Positions 1-7,717 of a stretch of DNA of 12,376 nt are shown here, piece after piece. The notes below the pieces were generated by a model. It did not search any database, was not told the DNA's origin, and worked only from the letters and a program-made list of their open reading frames with translations. This stretch comes from CAYRIF01 sp964424205 (GTDB taxonomy: Bacteria > Bacteroidota > Bacteroidia > Cytophagales > Cyclobacteriaceae). The stretch spans positions 1 to 12,376 of the forward strand of contig CAYRIF010000093.1 of the NCBI GenBank assembly GCA_964424205.1, written 5' to 3'. Both the position numbers and the translations under genes were made by a program. Numbering within the stretch: position 1 is the stretch's first letter; each line of letters begins with the position of its first letter.

Positions 1-696
1 CATTTCCTGCGAAACATCCATGTCATCAAAAAGCACATCACCCCAATGTCCCAAAAAGAACACGTCGCCCATCTTTGCGATTTCTTTTTTAATTGCCATG
101 GGTCTAGGATGTGTAAAGTCTGAAAGGCAATGATTTAAAGTCGCTATTTCATCAATTATATCCCACAAATAAGCTTTGGGAATGACATAGGAAGTATGGT
201 CAAATCCTTGTGCTTTTGCCACTGCCTCGGCATAAAAATTTTCATCTTTACCATTCTCAAATTTATAAGAATAGCTCAACACATCTTTGTATGATCCTAA
301 AACTGCCGCTTGCGTCCTGCTGTCAAGTCCACCGGAAAGCGGAACAACCACCTGATTATCACCGACTTGCTCTTTTGTTATTTTTGCTAATAATTCTGCA
401 AACTCATCTACCGCTTGCTCCAAAGTTATGTCTCGTGGCGAATAATGCCAATCCCAAACCTGCTCTTGTCGCTTGATATTATTGTCTTCTACCGACAGTT
501 TTGTCGAAGGGTCGATGGTTTTTAAATTTTTAAAATAGGTAGTATCGCGTAGAAAAAAACCCGTCGCCACAAAGTAGCAGATTGCCTTGTAGTCTAGTGC
601 TCCTTCAAACTTAAAGTCAAAGTCTGTCAACGCCTGATTTTGTGAATTATAAAACCTACTGACCGCAGGAATTCTATCTGTAATTATCTCTTTCAA
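1..696 (-). CDS. Asparagine-synthase-like amidotransferase, partial (C-terminus beyond left edge)
   Basis: The frame is open from 696 to the window edge and gives 232 residues. The key motif is SGGLDSR at residues 121-127, the ATP-pyrophosphatase P-loop of asparagine synthase-type enzymes, which activate a carboxylate with ATP and amidate it. A region around residues 36-62 resembles the linker that normally precedes the synthase domain. The usual N-terminal glutaminase domain with its catalytic Cys2 (MCGI start) is absent, and the upstream DNA codes for another gene. The probable start is TTG at 694-696, which overlaps the preceding glycosyltransferase's TGA (TTGA), so the two are probably translationally coupled. 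An in-frame stop lies a few codons upstream and no ATG is available near the N-terminus. In a glycan cluster such proteins may amidate a uronic acid, as proposed for WbpS-type proteins; that substrate is inference. The family call is firm; the start and substrate are less sure. Confidence 0.85.
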   Translation of the reverse strand, partial: MKEIITDRIPAVSRFYNSQNQALTDFDFKFEGALDYKAICYFVATGFFLRDTTYFKNLKTIDPSTKLSVEDNNIKRQEQVWDWHYSPRDITLEQAVDEFAELLAKITKEQVGDNQVVVPLSGGLDSRTQAAVLGSYKDVLSYSYKFENGKDENFYAEAVAKAQGFDHTSYVIPKAYLWDIIDEIATLNHCLSDFTHPRPMAIKKEIAKMGDVFFLGHWGDVLFDDMDVSQEM

Positions 697-1805
697 TTTA
701 CTTTTAACGTCTTTTTATAAAACATAGCGTGATCACTCACTTCTTTTTCTGATAAAAAACCATCCTCAATCACCTTGTGCAATCTACGCTTAATTTCTTC
801 TTTTTCTATATCATTTAATGCGAATATCATATTAATATGTGCTGCCAATTCCTTGGGATCTTCGGGGTCAAACAGCAATTCAGGCAGGTCTTGCAAAATA
901 AATTTGATGCCGTCAATATTGCTACCCAACACTAACAACCCAGTGGCCATCGCCTCTAACAATGCCACGCCTAATGCCTCACTCCTACCGATATCACGCG
1001 TTGGAATTACGAATAAATCACTTGCAAGTACATAGCTGGTAACCGCTAGTTTTTTTCCTAAAAACAGCACTTTCTTTTCCAGTCCTTTCTCCTTAACCAT
1101 GCGTTCCATTTTAACACCATAGTCATTGTCTTTATTTCCTACAAATACCAACCGTATACTTTCATCTTCCAATAGCTCATACGCTGCAATCAAATTTTCA
1201 ATCCCTTTTTCAGGCACAAGATTGGCTACCGATATAATCACTTTATGGTTATCTGTAAAACCCCAGGCCTCTCTAATTTGTGGGTCTCTAAGTGCTGGTT
1301 TAAATTTATCTGTATCAACGCTGCATGGAATTAACTGGACATTTTTTTTTGTAGGAAAATATAAATCTTTCATAAATGGATTGATAGTCACAATGCCGTC
1401 CGCAAAAAAGGTCCTGAGCTTCCAGTTTCTGCTCTTCCATCCCATGTTCTTTTTGGTATAAACCCACTTTGCCCCTGCCAGCTTGGCTGCCATCCCCTCC
1501 GTGAAATCACTAGACCAATGAAATGAGTGAATAATGTCAGGTTTAATTGTTTTGAAGAATTTTGAAATTTTAATTACCCCTGAGATAATGCCCATTTTAG
1601 GACTTAGATCTACCGTAAAAGGTGCAATATGAATGGGTATGCCGGTGGCTTCTACTACTTTGTAATATGCCCCTTTATCATGATTACAACAGATATGTAC
1701 CTCAAATTCTTTTTTATTCAAATTTTGCGCTATGTTCAACAAGACCTGTCCACTGCCAGCGGTATCAAAATTCGGAATGGTGAAAAGTATCTTTATCCGA
1801 CTCAT
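693..1805 (-). CDS. GT4-family glycosyltransferase
   Basis: This 370-residue protein has the length and two-domain layout of a GT-B retaining glycosyltransferase of family GT4. Such enzymes move a sugar from a nucleotide-sugar donor to a growing glycan on the inner membrane face. The N-terminal half opens with a strand-loop (KILFTIPNF, residues 5-13) and a GSGQ glycine turn at 17-20. The C-terminal donor domain has the VPEKG segment near 197-201 and the E-x7-E signature with Glu276 and Glu284, followed by the usual GLLVLGS segment. ATG at 1805 overlaps the stop of the upstream GT2 gene as ATGA, and its own TGA overlaps the start of the asparagine-synthase-like gene. This is strong evidence of a shared transcript. 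Donor and acceptor sugars cannot be read from sequence. Confidence 0.93.
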   Translation of the reverse strand: MSRIKILFTIPNFDTAGSGQVLLNIAQNLNKKEFEVHICCNHDKGAYYKVVEATGIPIHIAPFTVDLSPKMGIISGVIKISKFFKTIKPDIIHSFHWSSDFTEGMAAKLAGAKWVYTKKNMGWKSRNWKLRTFFADGIVTINPFMKDLYFPTKKNVQLIPCSVDTDKFKPALRDPQIREAWGFTDNHKVIISVANLVPEKGIENLIAAYELLEDESIRLVFVGNKDNDYGVKMERMVKEKGLEKKVLFLGKKLAVTSYVLASDLFVIPTRDIGRSEALGVALLEAMATGLLVLGSNIDGIKFILQDLPELLFDPEDPKELAAHINMIFALNDIEKEEIKRRLHKVIEDGFLSEKEVSDHAMFYKKTLKVN

Positions 1806-2725
1806 AAACCAAGTTTCCTGAAAAATCGTTTCTTGATATTTGCCATCAACTTCAACACTTTCCCATCGTTTGGTTTATTTGCCATCATTTTTCCAGCGCT
1901 TTTAGCCGCCTGAAAAACATTCAGTGTTGCCCCTTCCAATAAGTGCTGCGAATTCAATGCTGCTTTATAATCCGCTTTTGTCAAAATATGTGAATACTCA
2001 TAATACAAACTACGAATCAACTCTCTTGATGCTTCAAATTGCTTCATTTTATCAGCGGTTAGCGAGTTTCTATTAGCGTTCCTATCCATTCTGACAAGTG
2101 GCACGTTGAGTCCAGCAATCTGCGCATGCAGTGAAAAGCGAACGATGTACGTCCAATCAACGCCTAGACTCGGGTAATGCTGCGTGAAATAAAGTCCTTT
2201 ATTTTGGTGGACAGACTTCCTGAACATCATGCAAGTATTGACCACCTTGATTTGCTCAATATAGTTCAGTTTGAACATCTCAATTTTATCTGTAGGGTAT
2301 TGTTCGCCCTTCACAAGAATTTCAGGAAACCTAAAAACTACTTTATCATCGGCTACATGTTCCCCAATTCCGGAAACCAAGCCCACCGCTGGGTGGCTAT
2401 CCAAATATTCTACCTGCAATTTCAATCGCTCAGGATAATACCAATCATCCTGCTCTGCCACAGCTATGTACTCACTATCAGTATGACAAGCACTGACCAA
2501 GCGGTTCATGGTTCTGCCCAGTCCCATGTTTTCTTCATTTCGAATTATCTTAATCCGCACATCTTTGATGCTTGTCAAAATATCCTCTGAGCCATCAGTA
2601 GTACCATCGATACAAGCAATCAGCTCGAAATTTCTATATGATTGTGCCAACAGACTCTCCACCGTTTTTTTTAACGTTTTCTCTCCGTTATAAATTGGCA
2701 ATATGATAGATACTTTTGCGCTCAT
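1802..2725 (-). CDS. GT2-family glycosyltransferase
   Basis: This 307-residue protein is an inverting GT-A glycosyltransferase of family 2. The N-terminus has the standard nucleotide-binding start VSIILPIYNG (5-14). It continues with the ACIDGTTDGS segment, where Asp40 is the likely nucleotide-contacting Asp, and an EQDDW motif (91-95) that supplies the metal-binding Asp pair. The C-terminal 60 or so residues are basic and rich in Lys and Ala, with no clear membrane helix, so the enzyme is probably cytoplasmic or peripheral. ATG at 2725 is well placed: the upstream GT4 ends 10 bp earlier, and this gene's stop overlaps the next start. It presumably adds one residue of the same glycan as its neighbours; the sugar is unknown. 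Confidence 0.93.
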   Translation of the reverse strand: MSAKVSIILPIYNGEKTLKKTVESLLAQSYRNFELIACIDGTTDGSEDILTSIKDVRIKIIRNEENMGLGRTMNRLVSACHTDSEYIAVAEQDDWYYPERLKLQVEYLDSHPAVGLVSGIGEHVADDKVVFRFPEILVKGEQYPTDKIEMFKLNYIEQIKVVNTCMMFRKSVHQNKGLYFTQHYPSLGVDWTYIVRFSLHAQIAGLNVPLVRMDRNANRNSLTADKMKQFEASRELIRSLYYEYSHILTKADYKAALNSQHLLEGATLNVFQAAKSAGKMMANKPNDGKVLKLMANIKKRFFRKLGL

Positions 2726-2735
2726 TTTATACCTT

Positions 2736-3796
2736 CTATTCCACTAGTACTTTATTAATCACGTTTAAAATTTTAGGTGCTAATACGGAAACGTCAAACA
2801 TGGTTGTTACTTTTTCTGCCGCTACTTTTCCTTTGGATGCCATCTCTTCGGGATTATCCATTAGCGCCACAATCTTTTTTGCCATAGTCGCAACATCCAG
2901 ATACGGTACTACAAACCCTGCATCCTGTTCTACAAATTCAGGAATTCCGCCAGCACCTTCAAAGCAAATAATCGGATGACCCAAAGAAGCATTTTCCAAA
3001 CAAACCAATGGAAATGGATCTTCCCGCGACACCATCACAAATGTATCAAAAAGCTGAAAATAATCTACCGGATTTTTCACTACAGGAATGAACTTTACAT
3101 CGTCAGACAAGCCTAATTTTTGCAAATCATAAGCCATCCATTTATAGATTTTGGCATTCACATCTGCTCCTACCCAAATGAAGTAGACGGGTTTAGTAGG
3201 GTTTAACGCCTTCACCGCACCTGCTAGCTGAACAAAGATATCCACCCCTTTTCTAATAATAATATTACCTGACGCTCCCACAATAAAAGAATTACCAGGG
3301 TCGATATTCAATGATTTAAGTAATTCGTTTTTATCTAAAGTAATGCTCTTTTGCTTAAATGAGTCTGTATTTACAAACGAATGCACCACTGCTATTTTAT
3401 CACTTGGCAGTGCGTGATTCGCTATTAAGTTGTCTTTTACCGCCTTTGAAGCAGTAATGAAAAAATCAGTATGCGCTTTTACTACTTTTAGATTATGCTC
3501 CCCAAAATTCCTAATTACTATCTCTAGCTCATGAATATGGGTGATTAGTTTGGCATTNNNNNNNNNNNNNNNNNNNNNNNNNNNNNNNNNNNNNNNNNNN
3601 NNNNNNNNNNNNNNNNNNNNNNNNNNNNNNNNNNNNNNNNNNNNNNNNNNNNNNNNNCTAAAACCCCTTCCTTAGAAACAAGAATCACAAATTCTATTGG
3701 TGAAGATTTTTTGAACCACTTGATAATGTCAAGCAGCATCAACGGTGCGCCCGTCCGAGATGCATCGTGACTCACAAATAGTATTTTTTTACCCAT
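2736..3796 (-). CDS. GT4-family glycosyltransferase, interrupted by a 100-N assembly gap
   Basis: I join two pieces into one gene. The N-terminal piece (3658-3796, 46 codons plus one base) starts at ATG 3796 and reads MGKKILFVSHDASRTGAPLM, a typical GT4 opening with a glycine turn. The C-terminal piece (2736-3557, 274 codons with stop) is open right up to the gap. It contains the ITHIHELE acceptor-site segment, the VVHSFVNTD linker, the GxxGNIIIRKG donor segment and an SREDPFPLVCLE motif. In that motif Asp replaces the first Glu of the E-x7-E pattern, a common variant. The pieces lie in different frames only because the N run is 100, the usual placeholder for a gap of unknown size. Compared with family length, roughly 50-70 residues are probably missing. 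A GTG-started protein from 3389 would be a false truncation. Spacing is 12 bp to the upstream GT2 and 10 bp to the downstream GT2. Confidence 0.85.
3558..3657. other. Assembly gap (100 N)
   Basis: Exactly 100 N, the conventional size for a scaffold gap of unknown length. It falls inside a GT4 gene whose two halves are out of frame across the written gap, so the true length is not 100 bases unless the gene is frameshifted. Confidence 0.95.
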
Positions 3797-3808
3797 CAAT
3801 TCTATTTG

Positions 3809-4909
3809 TTATTTCGTTGAAAAAATATTTTTGACAAAACCATACAACGGATACACCGCATTTTTCTTTCTCATTTTATGATAAATAGCCTTTTGTTCCT
3901 CATTTAACCATTTAGGATCAGTCGCCTCGAGGCATCTTTTCACCAGAGACCTATCTCCCAAAGAATCATATTTTTTAGCATTAAAACACATCATCCCATG
4001 AATCATTTTTGTAATTAGTTCCTTGTCTCCTGCCTTGTACTCATATTTAAACTCAAAACCCCTATCTATCTTTCCTCCTTTTATAGTGTCCAAAATCTCT
4101 GCTTGCTCCTTCAAACCATACTGCATGGCAAGGGTGTAAAATATCGTGTATAACTCGACAGAAAATAAATTGGAAGCATGTTGGTCTGTTTTTGAATCGG
4201 AATGCACCCTGAAATGTGCCAACACATCGTTGATATTTTTGATATGCTCATCGCCAAAGGTCAAGAGGAACTTAATCCAAATATCCTGATCCATCACATA
4301 ATTAAAATAGGAATCTAATCCTCCTAATGCCTTAATTTTGTCCAACCTAAAAAAAGTAGAAGGTTGATGATTTCTACACTGATAAAGTTTCTCAGGCAGG
4401 TCATTAAATTCCCTCGGCCCAATATCCTTCTCTTCCCAAACGCCACGGTCATCAAAAAGGCGATAGTAAGCAGATACAGCCCACACATCCGGCGACCTGA
4501 AATGCTCTGCTAATATTTTAAAACAATCTTTTGAATAATAATCATCACTATTAATCCAGTTAAATACATCACCGGTACACTTTGCCAAACCTTTGTTAAG
4601 TGCATCTGTCTGCCCATCATCCTTTTCACTTACCCAATAGGTGATCCATTGATTGTATTTTTCTAAAATAGATTTTGTCTCATCCGTGCTACCACCATCG
4701 GTCACTATGTATTCTAAATTCGGATAATTCTGAAGCAACACCGCACGGATTGTCTCCTCAATATATTGCCCTTGGTTGTAAGAAGGTGTTACGATTGACA
4801 TTTTAGGCCATTCTTTAGCAACATCATAGGTTGCGGGAGACAGTTCTTCTGTCCAAGGAAATCCTGTTTTTCCTTCCGGTGGTTTTGGTAATACTTCTAA
4901 TAGTCCCAA
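3809..4909 (-). CDS. GT2-family glycosyltransferase (TTG start)
   Basis: This 366-residue inverting glycosyltransferase has the GT-A fold. The N-terminal extension LPKPPEGKTGFPWTEE (7-22) precedes the domain start MSIVTPSYNQ (37-46). Further motifs are the TDGGSTD loop (70-76), the SEKDDGQTDALNKG segment (94-107), an NSDD metal site (120-123) and an MDQDIW motif in the position of the catalytic base. The start is TTG at 4907-4909. An in-frame TAA sits at 4928-4930, and the only ATG near the N-terminus is Met37. Starting there would remove the extension that this subgroup usually carries, so a non-ATG start (TTG, or CTG at 4927) is the best reading. It is the first gene of the tightly packed run that continues through the asparagine-synthase-like gene, with a 109-bp spacer behind it. 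Confidence 0.9.
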   Translation of the reverse strand: MGLLEVLPKPPEGKTGFPWTEELSPATYDVAKEWPKMSIVTPSYNQGQYIEETIRAVLLQNYPNLEYIVTDGGSTDETKSILEKYNQWITYWVSEKDDGQTDALNKGLAKCTGDVFNWINSDDYYSKDCFKILAEHFRSPDVWAVSAYYRLFDDRGVWEEKDIGPREFNDLPEKLYQCRNHQPSTFFRLDKIKALGGLDSYFNYVMDQDIWIKFLLTFGDEHIKNINDVLAHFRVHSDSKTDQHASNLFSVELYTIFYTLAMQYGLKEQAEILDTIKGGKIDRGFEFKYEYKAGDKELITKMIHGMMCFNAKKYDSLGDRSLVKRCLEATDPKWLNEEQKAIYHKMRKKNAVYPLYGFVKNIFSTK

Positions 4910-4953
4910 TTTTTTTTGTTTTGGCAGTTAAAATAGAAAGAATGCAATTAATA

Positions 4954-4969
4954 ATTGTAAAAATACAAT
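4954..4969 (-). terminator. Small stem-loop between sulfotransferase and GT2 genes
   Basis: ATTGTA and TACAAT form a perfect 6-bp stem around a four-base A loop (T loop on the minus strand) in the 109-bp spacer. The stem is short and AT-rich, and no T tract follows directly, so it is at best a weak terminator or processing site and may be chance. Confidence 0.15.
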
Positions 4970-5018
4970 CTATCTGTACTTATCAAAGCATAATTTACGA
5001 TTAAAAATTACATGTATG

Positions 5019-5771
5019 TTAGAGATGCTCTAACGCATAATTATAGATTTTATAATCTAGCGCATTTCTTTCTTTGAATTGATCAATTGCCGTTTTAGAT
5101 AATTGGTGTTCTTGCCCATCCCTTTTGGTACGATTCATCAAAGGCACCTTTATAGGTCTTTTGTTTAATTTTTGTGCCAATATATTTAACGAGCGTTGTA
5201 GCTTCTCGGTAACACCTATAAAAAAATAGCGCTCCAATGCTTCTAGATAGTTTGACGCATCACATGGGATTCTATTGGCAATGTAATTGGGCTCTCTGTT
5301 CGTCAAATGCTCTTCCAGCGTGACATTTATATTTCCGCCTCTTTTTCTTTCAAAATAGTAAAGCGAAATCATCAACTGCAGCGGATCTCTTATAAAAGTA
5401 AAAATCAGATACTTCTCTTTTTCTTTAAGTATTCTTGGGTAGCGTTGATGCAAATAATTTCCTTCCCATTCAAAATGACTACACAAGCAGTATTTAGTAT
5501 TTAACCTATTTAAATCAATCTTATTATTGAGGTAAAACTCAGCCCTTGGCGTTAACTTGATACCAGGGCGATAGTCATTCACGAGATAAAACCAATGCAT
5601 CAAAGCCTCATTGATACTTGAGCCACCGCACTTAGGCATGTGATGAAACACAGCCACCGGGTACTTTGCAAAATATATATTCAACTCTGAATTTGTAAAA
5701 ATTCTTATCGATTGATTGATTTTCCTTATCGGTCGCAATTGGTATAAGATTTTTTTGATGGAATCTATCAT
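5019..5771 (-). CDS. Sulfotransferase family protein (Sulfotransfer_2-like)
   Basis: The 250-residue product carries the two PAPS-binding signatures of cytosolic and Golgi-type sulfotransferases. HMPKCGGSSI (44-53) is the 5'-phosphosulfate loop. FIRDPLQLMISLYYF (126-140) is the 3'-phosphate site with its Arg and Ser. A GVTEKLQRSL segment (186-195) follows, as in the family that includes uronyl and heparan 2-O-sulfotransferases. The likely reaction is transfer of sulfate from PAPS to a sugar hydroxyl. There is no signal peptide or transmembrane helix, so it probably acts on a lipid-linked or nucleotide-linked intermediate in the cytoplasm. It is co-directional with the glycosyltransferase run but separated by 109 bp, and divergent from the GT4 at 5867. 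ATG 5771 is the start. The acceptor is unknown; a sulfated surface polysaccharide is the natural inference. Confidence 0.88.
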   Translation of the reverse strand: MIDSIKKILYQLRPIRKINQSIRIFTNSELNIYFAKYPVAVFHHMPKCGGSSINEALMHWFYLVNDYRPGIKLTPRAEFYLNNKIDLNRLNTKYCLCSHFEWEGNYLHQRYPRILKEKEKYLIFTFIRDPLQLMISLYYFERKRGGNINVTLEEHLTNREPNYIANRIPCDASNYLEALERYFFIGVTEKLQRSLNILAQKLNKRPIKVPLMNRTKRDGQEHQLSKTAIDQFKERNALDYKIYNYALEHL

Positions 5772-5832
5772 TTAATATGATGGTGGTTTTGGTTAATTTT
5801 CAATATCATGAAGATAACTTATTTAAAATATT

Positions 5833-5840
5833 TACTTTCG
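5833..5840 (+). promoter_or_regulatory. Weak -7-like box ahead of GT4
   Basis: TACTTTCG differs by one base from the Bacteroidota -7 consensus TAnnTTTG and lies 26 bp before ATG 5867 in the divergent spacer. No TTG -33 element is found at the expected distance, so this is only a candidate. Confidence 0.18.
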
Positions 5841-5866
5841 TATGATTATTACAATATACACAAATA

Positions 5867-7015
5867 ATGTCAAAAATTTCCTTTATTTCAAGAGTAAATC
5901 CGCTCAATATTGAAAAATATTCCGGCTCCACCTATCACATCAACCAAGCGCTCATAGAAAGCGGGTTCGAAATGAATTATATCTATGATTTTCCTGAAAC
6001 ACATTGGCGCCTGCTCCGATGGAAGCGTGATTTTTACAAAAAAATATTTAATAAACGATATTTAATCGATCGCTCACCAACAAGAATCAATGCTGCAGCT
6101 CATAAAATACAAGAAAACTTAAAAAATAAAGAGGCAGAAGTAGTTTTCAGTGAAAGCTCTTTGAGTATTTGTAAACTTAAAACAAATCTCCCCATCGTAT
6201 TTTATACCGACTCTACTTTTGCGAGCATGGTCGGTTATTACACTGAATTCTCTAATCTAAGTAGGGAAACTATAAAGAACGGGATGCTTTTCGAGAAATT
6301 AGCATTAGAAAACTGCACCAAAGCCATATACACGTCTGAGTGGGCAGCTAATTCTGCCATGAAAGATTTTGGCATTGCGAGTAGCAAAATTGAAGTAGTA
6401 CCCAGGGGCGCTAACTTTCAAGTACAGCGAGATATGAAAAGCTTTCAACAAATATTGGCAAACAAAAAACACGACATATGCCACCTGCTATTTGTGGGGA
6501 AGGATTGGGAAAGAAAGGGCGGTGATTTTGCGGTCAATGTGGTTAAACAACTTAATGAAAAAGGTATTCCAGCTAAACTAACCGTTGTCGGTTGTCAGCC
6601 CACAATCAATGAATCTTCAAAATCATTTGTCAATATTCAAGGGTATTTGAACAAAAATAATCCCGATGACTTGGCGAAAATGATAGCATTATACGACCGT
6701 TCCCATTATTTCTTATTGCCCACTTACGCCGAATGTTTTGGGATTTCCTTTTCTGAAGCTGCTGCCTTTGGATTGCCCAGCATAGCTTTCGACACAGGCG
6801 GTGTAGGCTCTGCTGTTGTCAATGGCAAAAATGGACAATTATTTGATCTGAAAACCCATGAAAATGCATTCTCGGATTTTATCACCCAAAATTTCACAGA
6901 TACAACTGCGTATAACGCGCTAGCAATATCTTCATTTCAGGAATATCTCACTCGGTTGAACTGGGATGCTTCTGGCAAACGGTTGGCTGAGATTATTGGT
7001 AACGTAATTCAGTAA
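5867..7015 (+). CDS. GT4-family glycosyltransferase
   Basis: This 382-residue GT-B enzyme begins MSKISFISRV and has an SGSTYH turn at 19-24, equivalent to the acceptor-side glycine loop. The linker has VVPRGANF (177-184). The donor domain starts at LLFVGKDWERKGG (207-219), a classic phosphate-binding segment. The E-x7-E signature is Glu289 and Glu297 within ECFGISFSEAAAFG. The length is normal and all landmarks are intact. It is the only gene of the glycan block on the plus strand, diverging from the sulfotransferase across 95 bp, so it may be regulated separately or together through that spacer. Its TAA ends 1 bp before the stop of the convergent PIN-toxin gene, leaving no room for an independent terminator. 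Sugar specificity is not readable. Confidence 0.93.
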   Translation: MSKISFISRVNPLNIEKYSGSTYHINQALIESGFEMNYIYDFPETHWRLLRWKRDFYKKIFNKRYLIDRSPTRINAAAHKIQENLKNKEAEVVFSESSLSICKLKTNLPIVFYTDSTFASMVGYYTEFSNLSRETIKNGMLFEKLALENCTKAIYTSEWAANSAMKDFGIASSKIEVVPRGANFQVQRDMKSFQQILANKKHDICHLLFVGKDWERKGGDFAVNVVKQLNEKGIPAKLTVVGCQPTINESSKSFVNIQGYLNKNNPDDLAKMIALYDRSHYFLLPTYAECFGISFSEAAAFGLPSIAFDTGGVGSAVVNGKNGQLFDLKTHENAFSDFITQNFTDTTAYNALAISSFQEYLTRLNWDASGKRLAEIIGNVIQ

Positions 7016-7016
7016 A

Positions 7017-7439
7017 TCACCGATCTTGTATACTTTTCAGGTATTCCTCTGCCGTCATAATTGGTGTTTTTGAGAGTTTAAAATCCTTTCCATTTCTTGT
7101 AATCAAAATATTACTGTTTGACTTCAAAGCACTAAAGTATTGAAGAGAATCTTCAAAATCCGAAAATTTAGAATTAAGTCCTTTTTCAATAATTAATTCA
7201 TCCAAATCACATATTTCTGATATGATTTTAAATTTCCTAAGCTTGGCTTTTGAATTTTCTGAATTTTCATACTTTTCCAAAAAATAACTAACCGTAGCAT
7301 AAGATAATGCCGAGGCAACCAGTATAACGTGACCTTGATCAGCAAGAGTGGCAATTTTTGCAATTGAATTATAAAAAGGGATCCGCTCTCCTAATAAATC
7401 AAGCATTACATTGGTGTCAATAAATAATCGAGTTTTCAT
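7017..7439 (-). CDS. PIN-domain toxin of a type II toxin-antitoxin module (VapC-like)
   Basis: This 140-residue protein has the PIN nuclease fold pattern. FIDTNVMLDLL (6-16) holds the first metal-binding Asp8. SDFEDSLQYFSAL (93-105) holds Asp97. ITRNGKDF (113-120) holds the C-terminal Asp119. The second acidic position of many PIN domains, in the segment after ASALS (43-47), appears to be Thr49, as happens in PIN_3-type members. Such toxins cleave RNA when released by their antitoxin. The gene lies 5 bp downstream of a ribbon-helix-helix antitoxin whose sequence is broken by an assembly gap. ATG 7437-7439 fits this spacing. The family is clear; toxicity and RNA target are inference. Confidence 0.88.
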   Translation of the reverse strand: MKTRLFIDTNVMLDLLGERIPFYNSIAKIATLADQGHVILVASALSYATVSYFLEKYENSENSKAKLRKFKIISEICDLDELIIEKGLNSKFSDFEDSLQYFSALKSNSNILITRNGKDFKLSKTPIMTAEEYLKSIQDR

Positions 7440-7444
7440 CCGCT

Positions 7445-7709
7445 TTACTTATATTTTTCCTCCAAGTGATTTGAATAATGGGTTTTATAATCCAAATCTG
7501 CCGGTATGCTTATTCCAGAAGCCATACTTTTAANNNNNNNNNNAAGGAGAAATTTGGATTTCACTTTCTTTAGGCAAATCCCTTTGATCAATTAGGGATT
7601 TAAGATAGGATTCAATTAACCTAGATAAACTTCTTTTATGCAAAGAAGCGTACTCTTTGGCCCGTTCAATGACATACTTATCCAGTTTTAAAGTTAGCTT
7701 TTTATCCAT
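7445..7709 (-). CDS. Ribbon-helix-helix antitoxin (DUF6364-like), interrupted by a 10-N gap
   Basis: From ATG 7709 the frame reads 55 codons before the gap, beginning MDKKLTLKLDKYVIERAKEY. This is a short basic beta strand followed by two helices (about 11-26 and 28-40), the usual layout of a ribbon-helix-helix DNA-binding antitoxin. After the gap, 29 codons end in LEEKYK and TAA at 7445-7447, with a PADLDYK motif. Such a tail closes DUF6364-type antitoxins and would bind the toxin. The two sides join in frame only if the missing length is a multiple of three, so the written 10 N is not the exact length. The product would be about 87-90 residues. Five bases separate it from the PIN toxin, the standard order for vapBC-like modules, and it probably represses its own promoter. 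Confidence 0.8.
7534..7543. other. Assembly gap (10 N)
   Basis: Ten N inside the antitoxin gene. The reading frame on each side requires a missing length divisible by three, so 10 is a placeholder or estimate. Confidence 0.95.
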
Positions 7710-7717
7710 AATAATAA

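Noticed and set aside
210..476. 88-codon plus-strand ORF near the left edge
   Set aside because: The minus strand has a clean asparagine-synthase-like frame with the SGGLDSR motif over the same bases.
775..2979. Several plus-strand ORFs of 60-137 codons across the glycosyltransferase genes
   Set aside because: They are antisense to well-supported GT4 and GT2 genes, have no recognisable motif and no start context, and are shadows of biased codon use.
3558..3657. Phase-variable or programmed frameshift in the GT4 gene
   Set aside because: The frame difference is fully explained by an unknown gap length, and there is no simple-sequence tract at the edges.
3545..3799. A short protein spanning the 100-N gap and ending after it
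   Set aside because: The extension past the gap follows the arbitrary N length into the wrong frame; the true frame after the gap continues as the GT4 C-terminal domain.
4984..4992. Possible minus-strand -7 box TATGCTTTG ahead of the GT2 gene
   Set aside because: It has three rather than two bases between TA and TTTG, and no TTG at the -33 distance.
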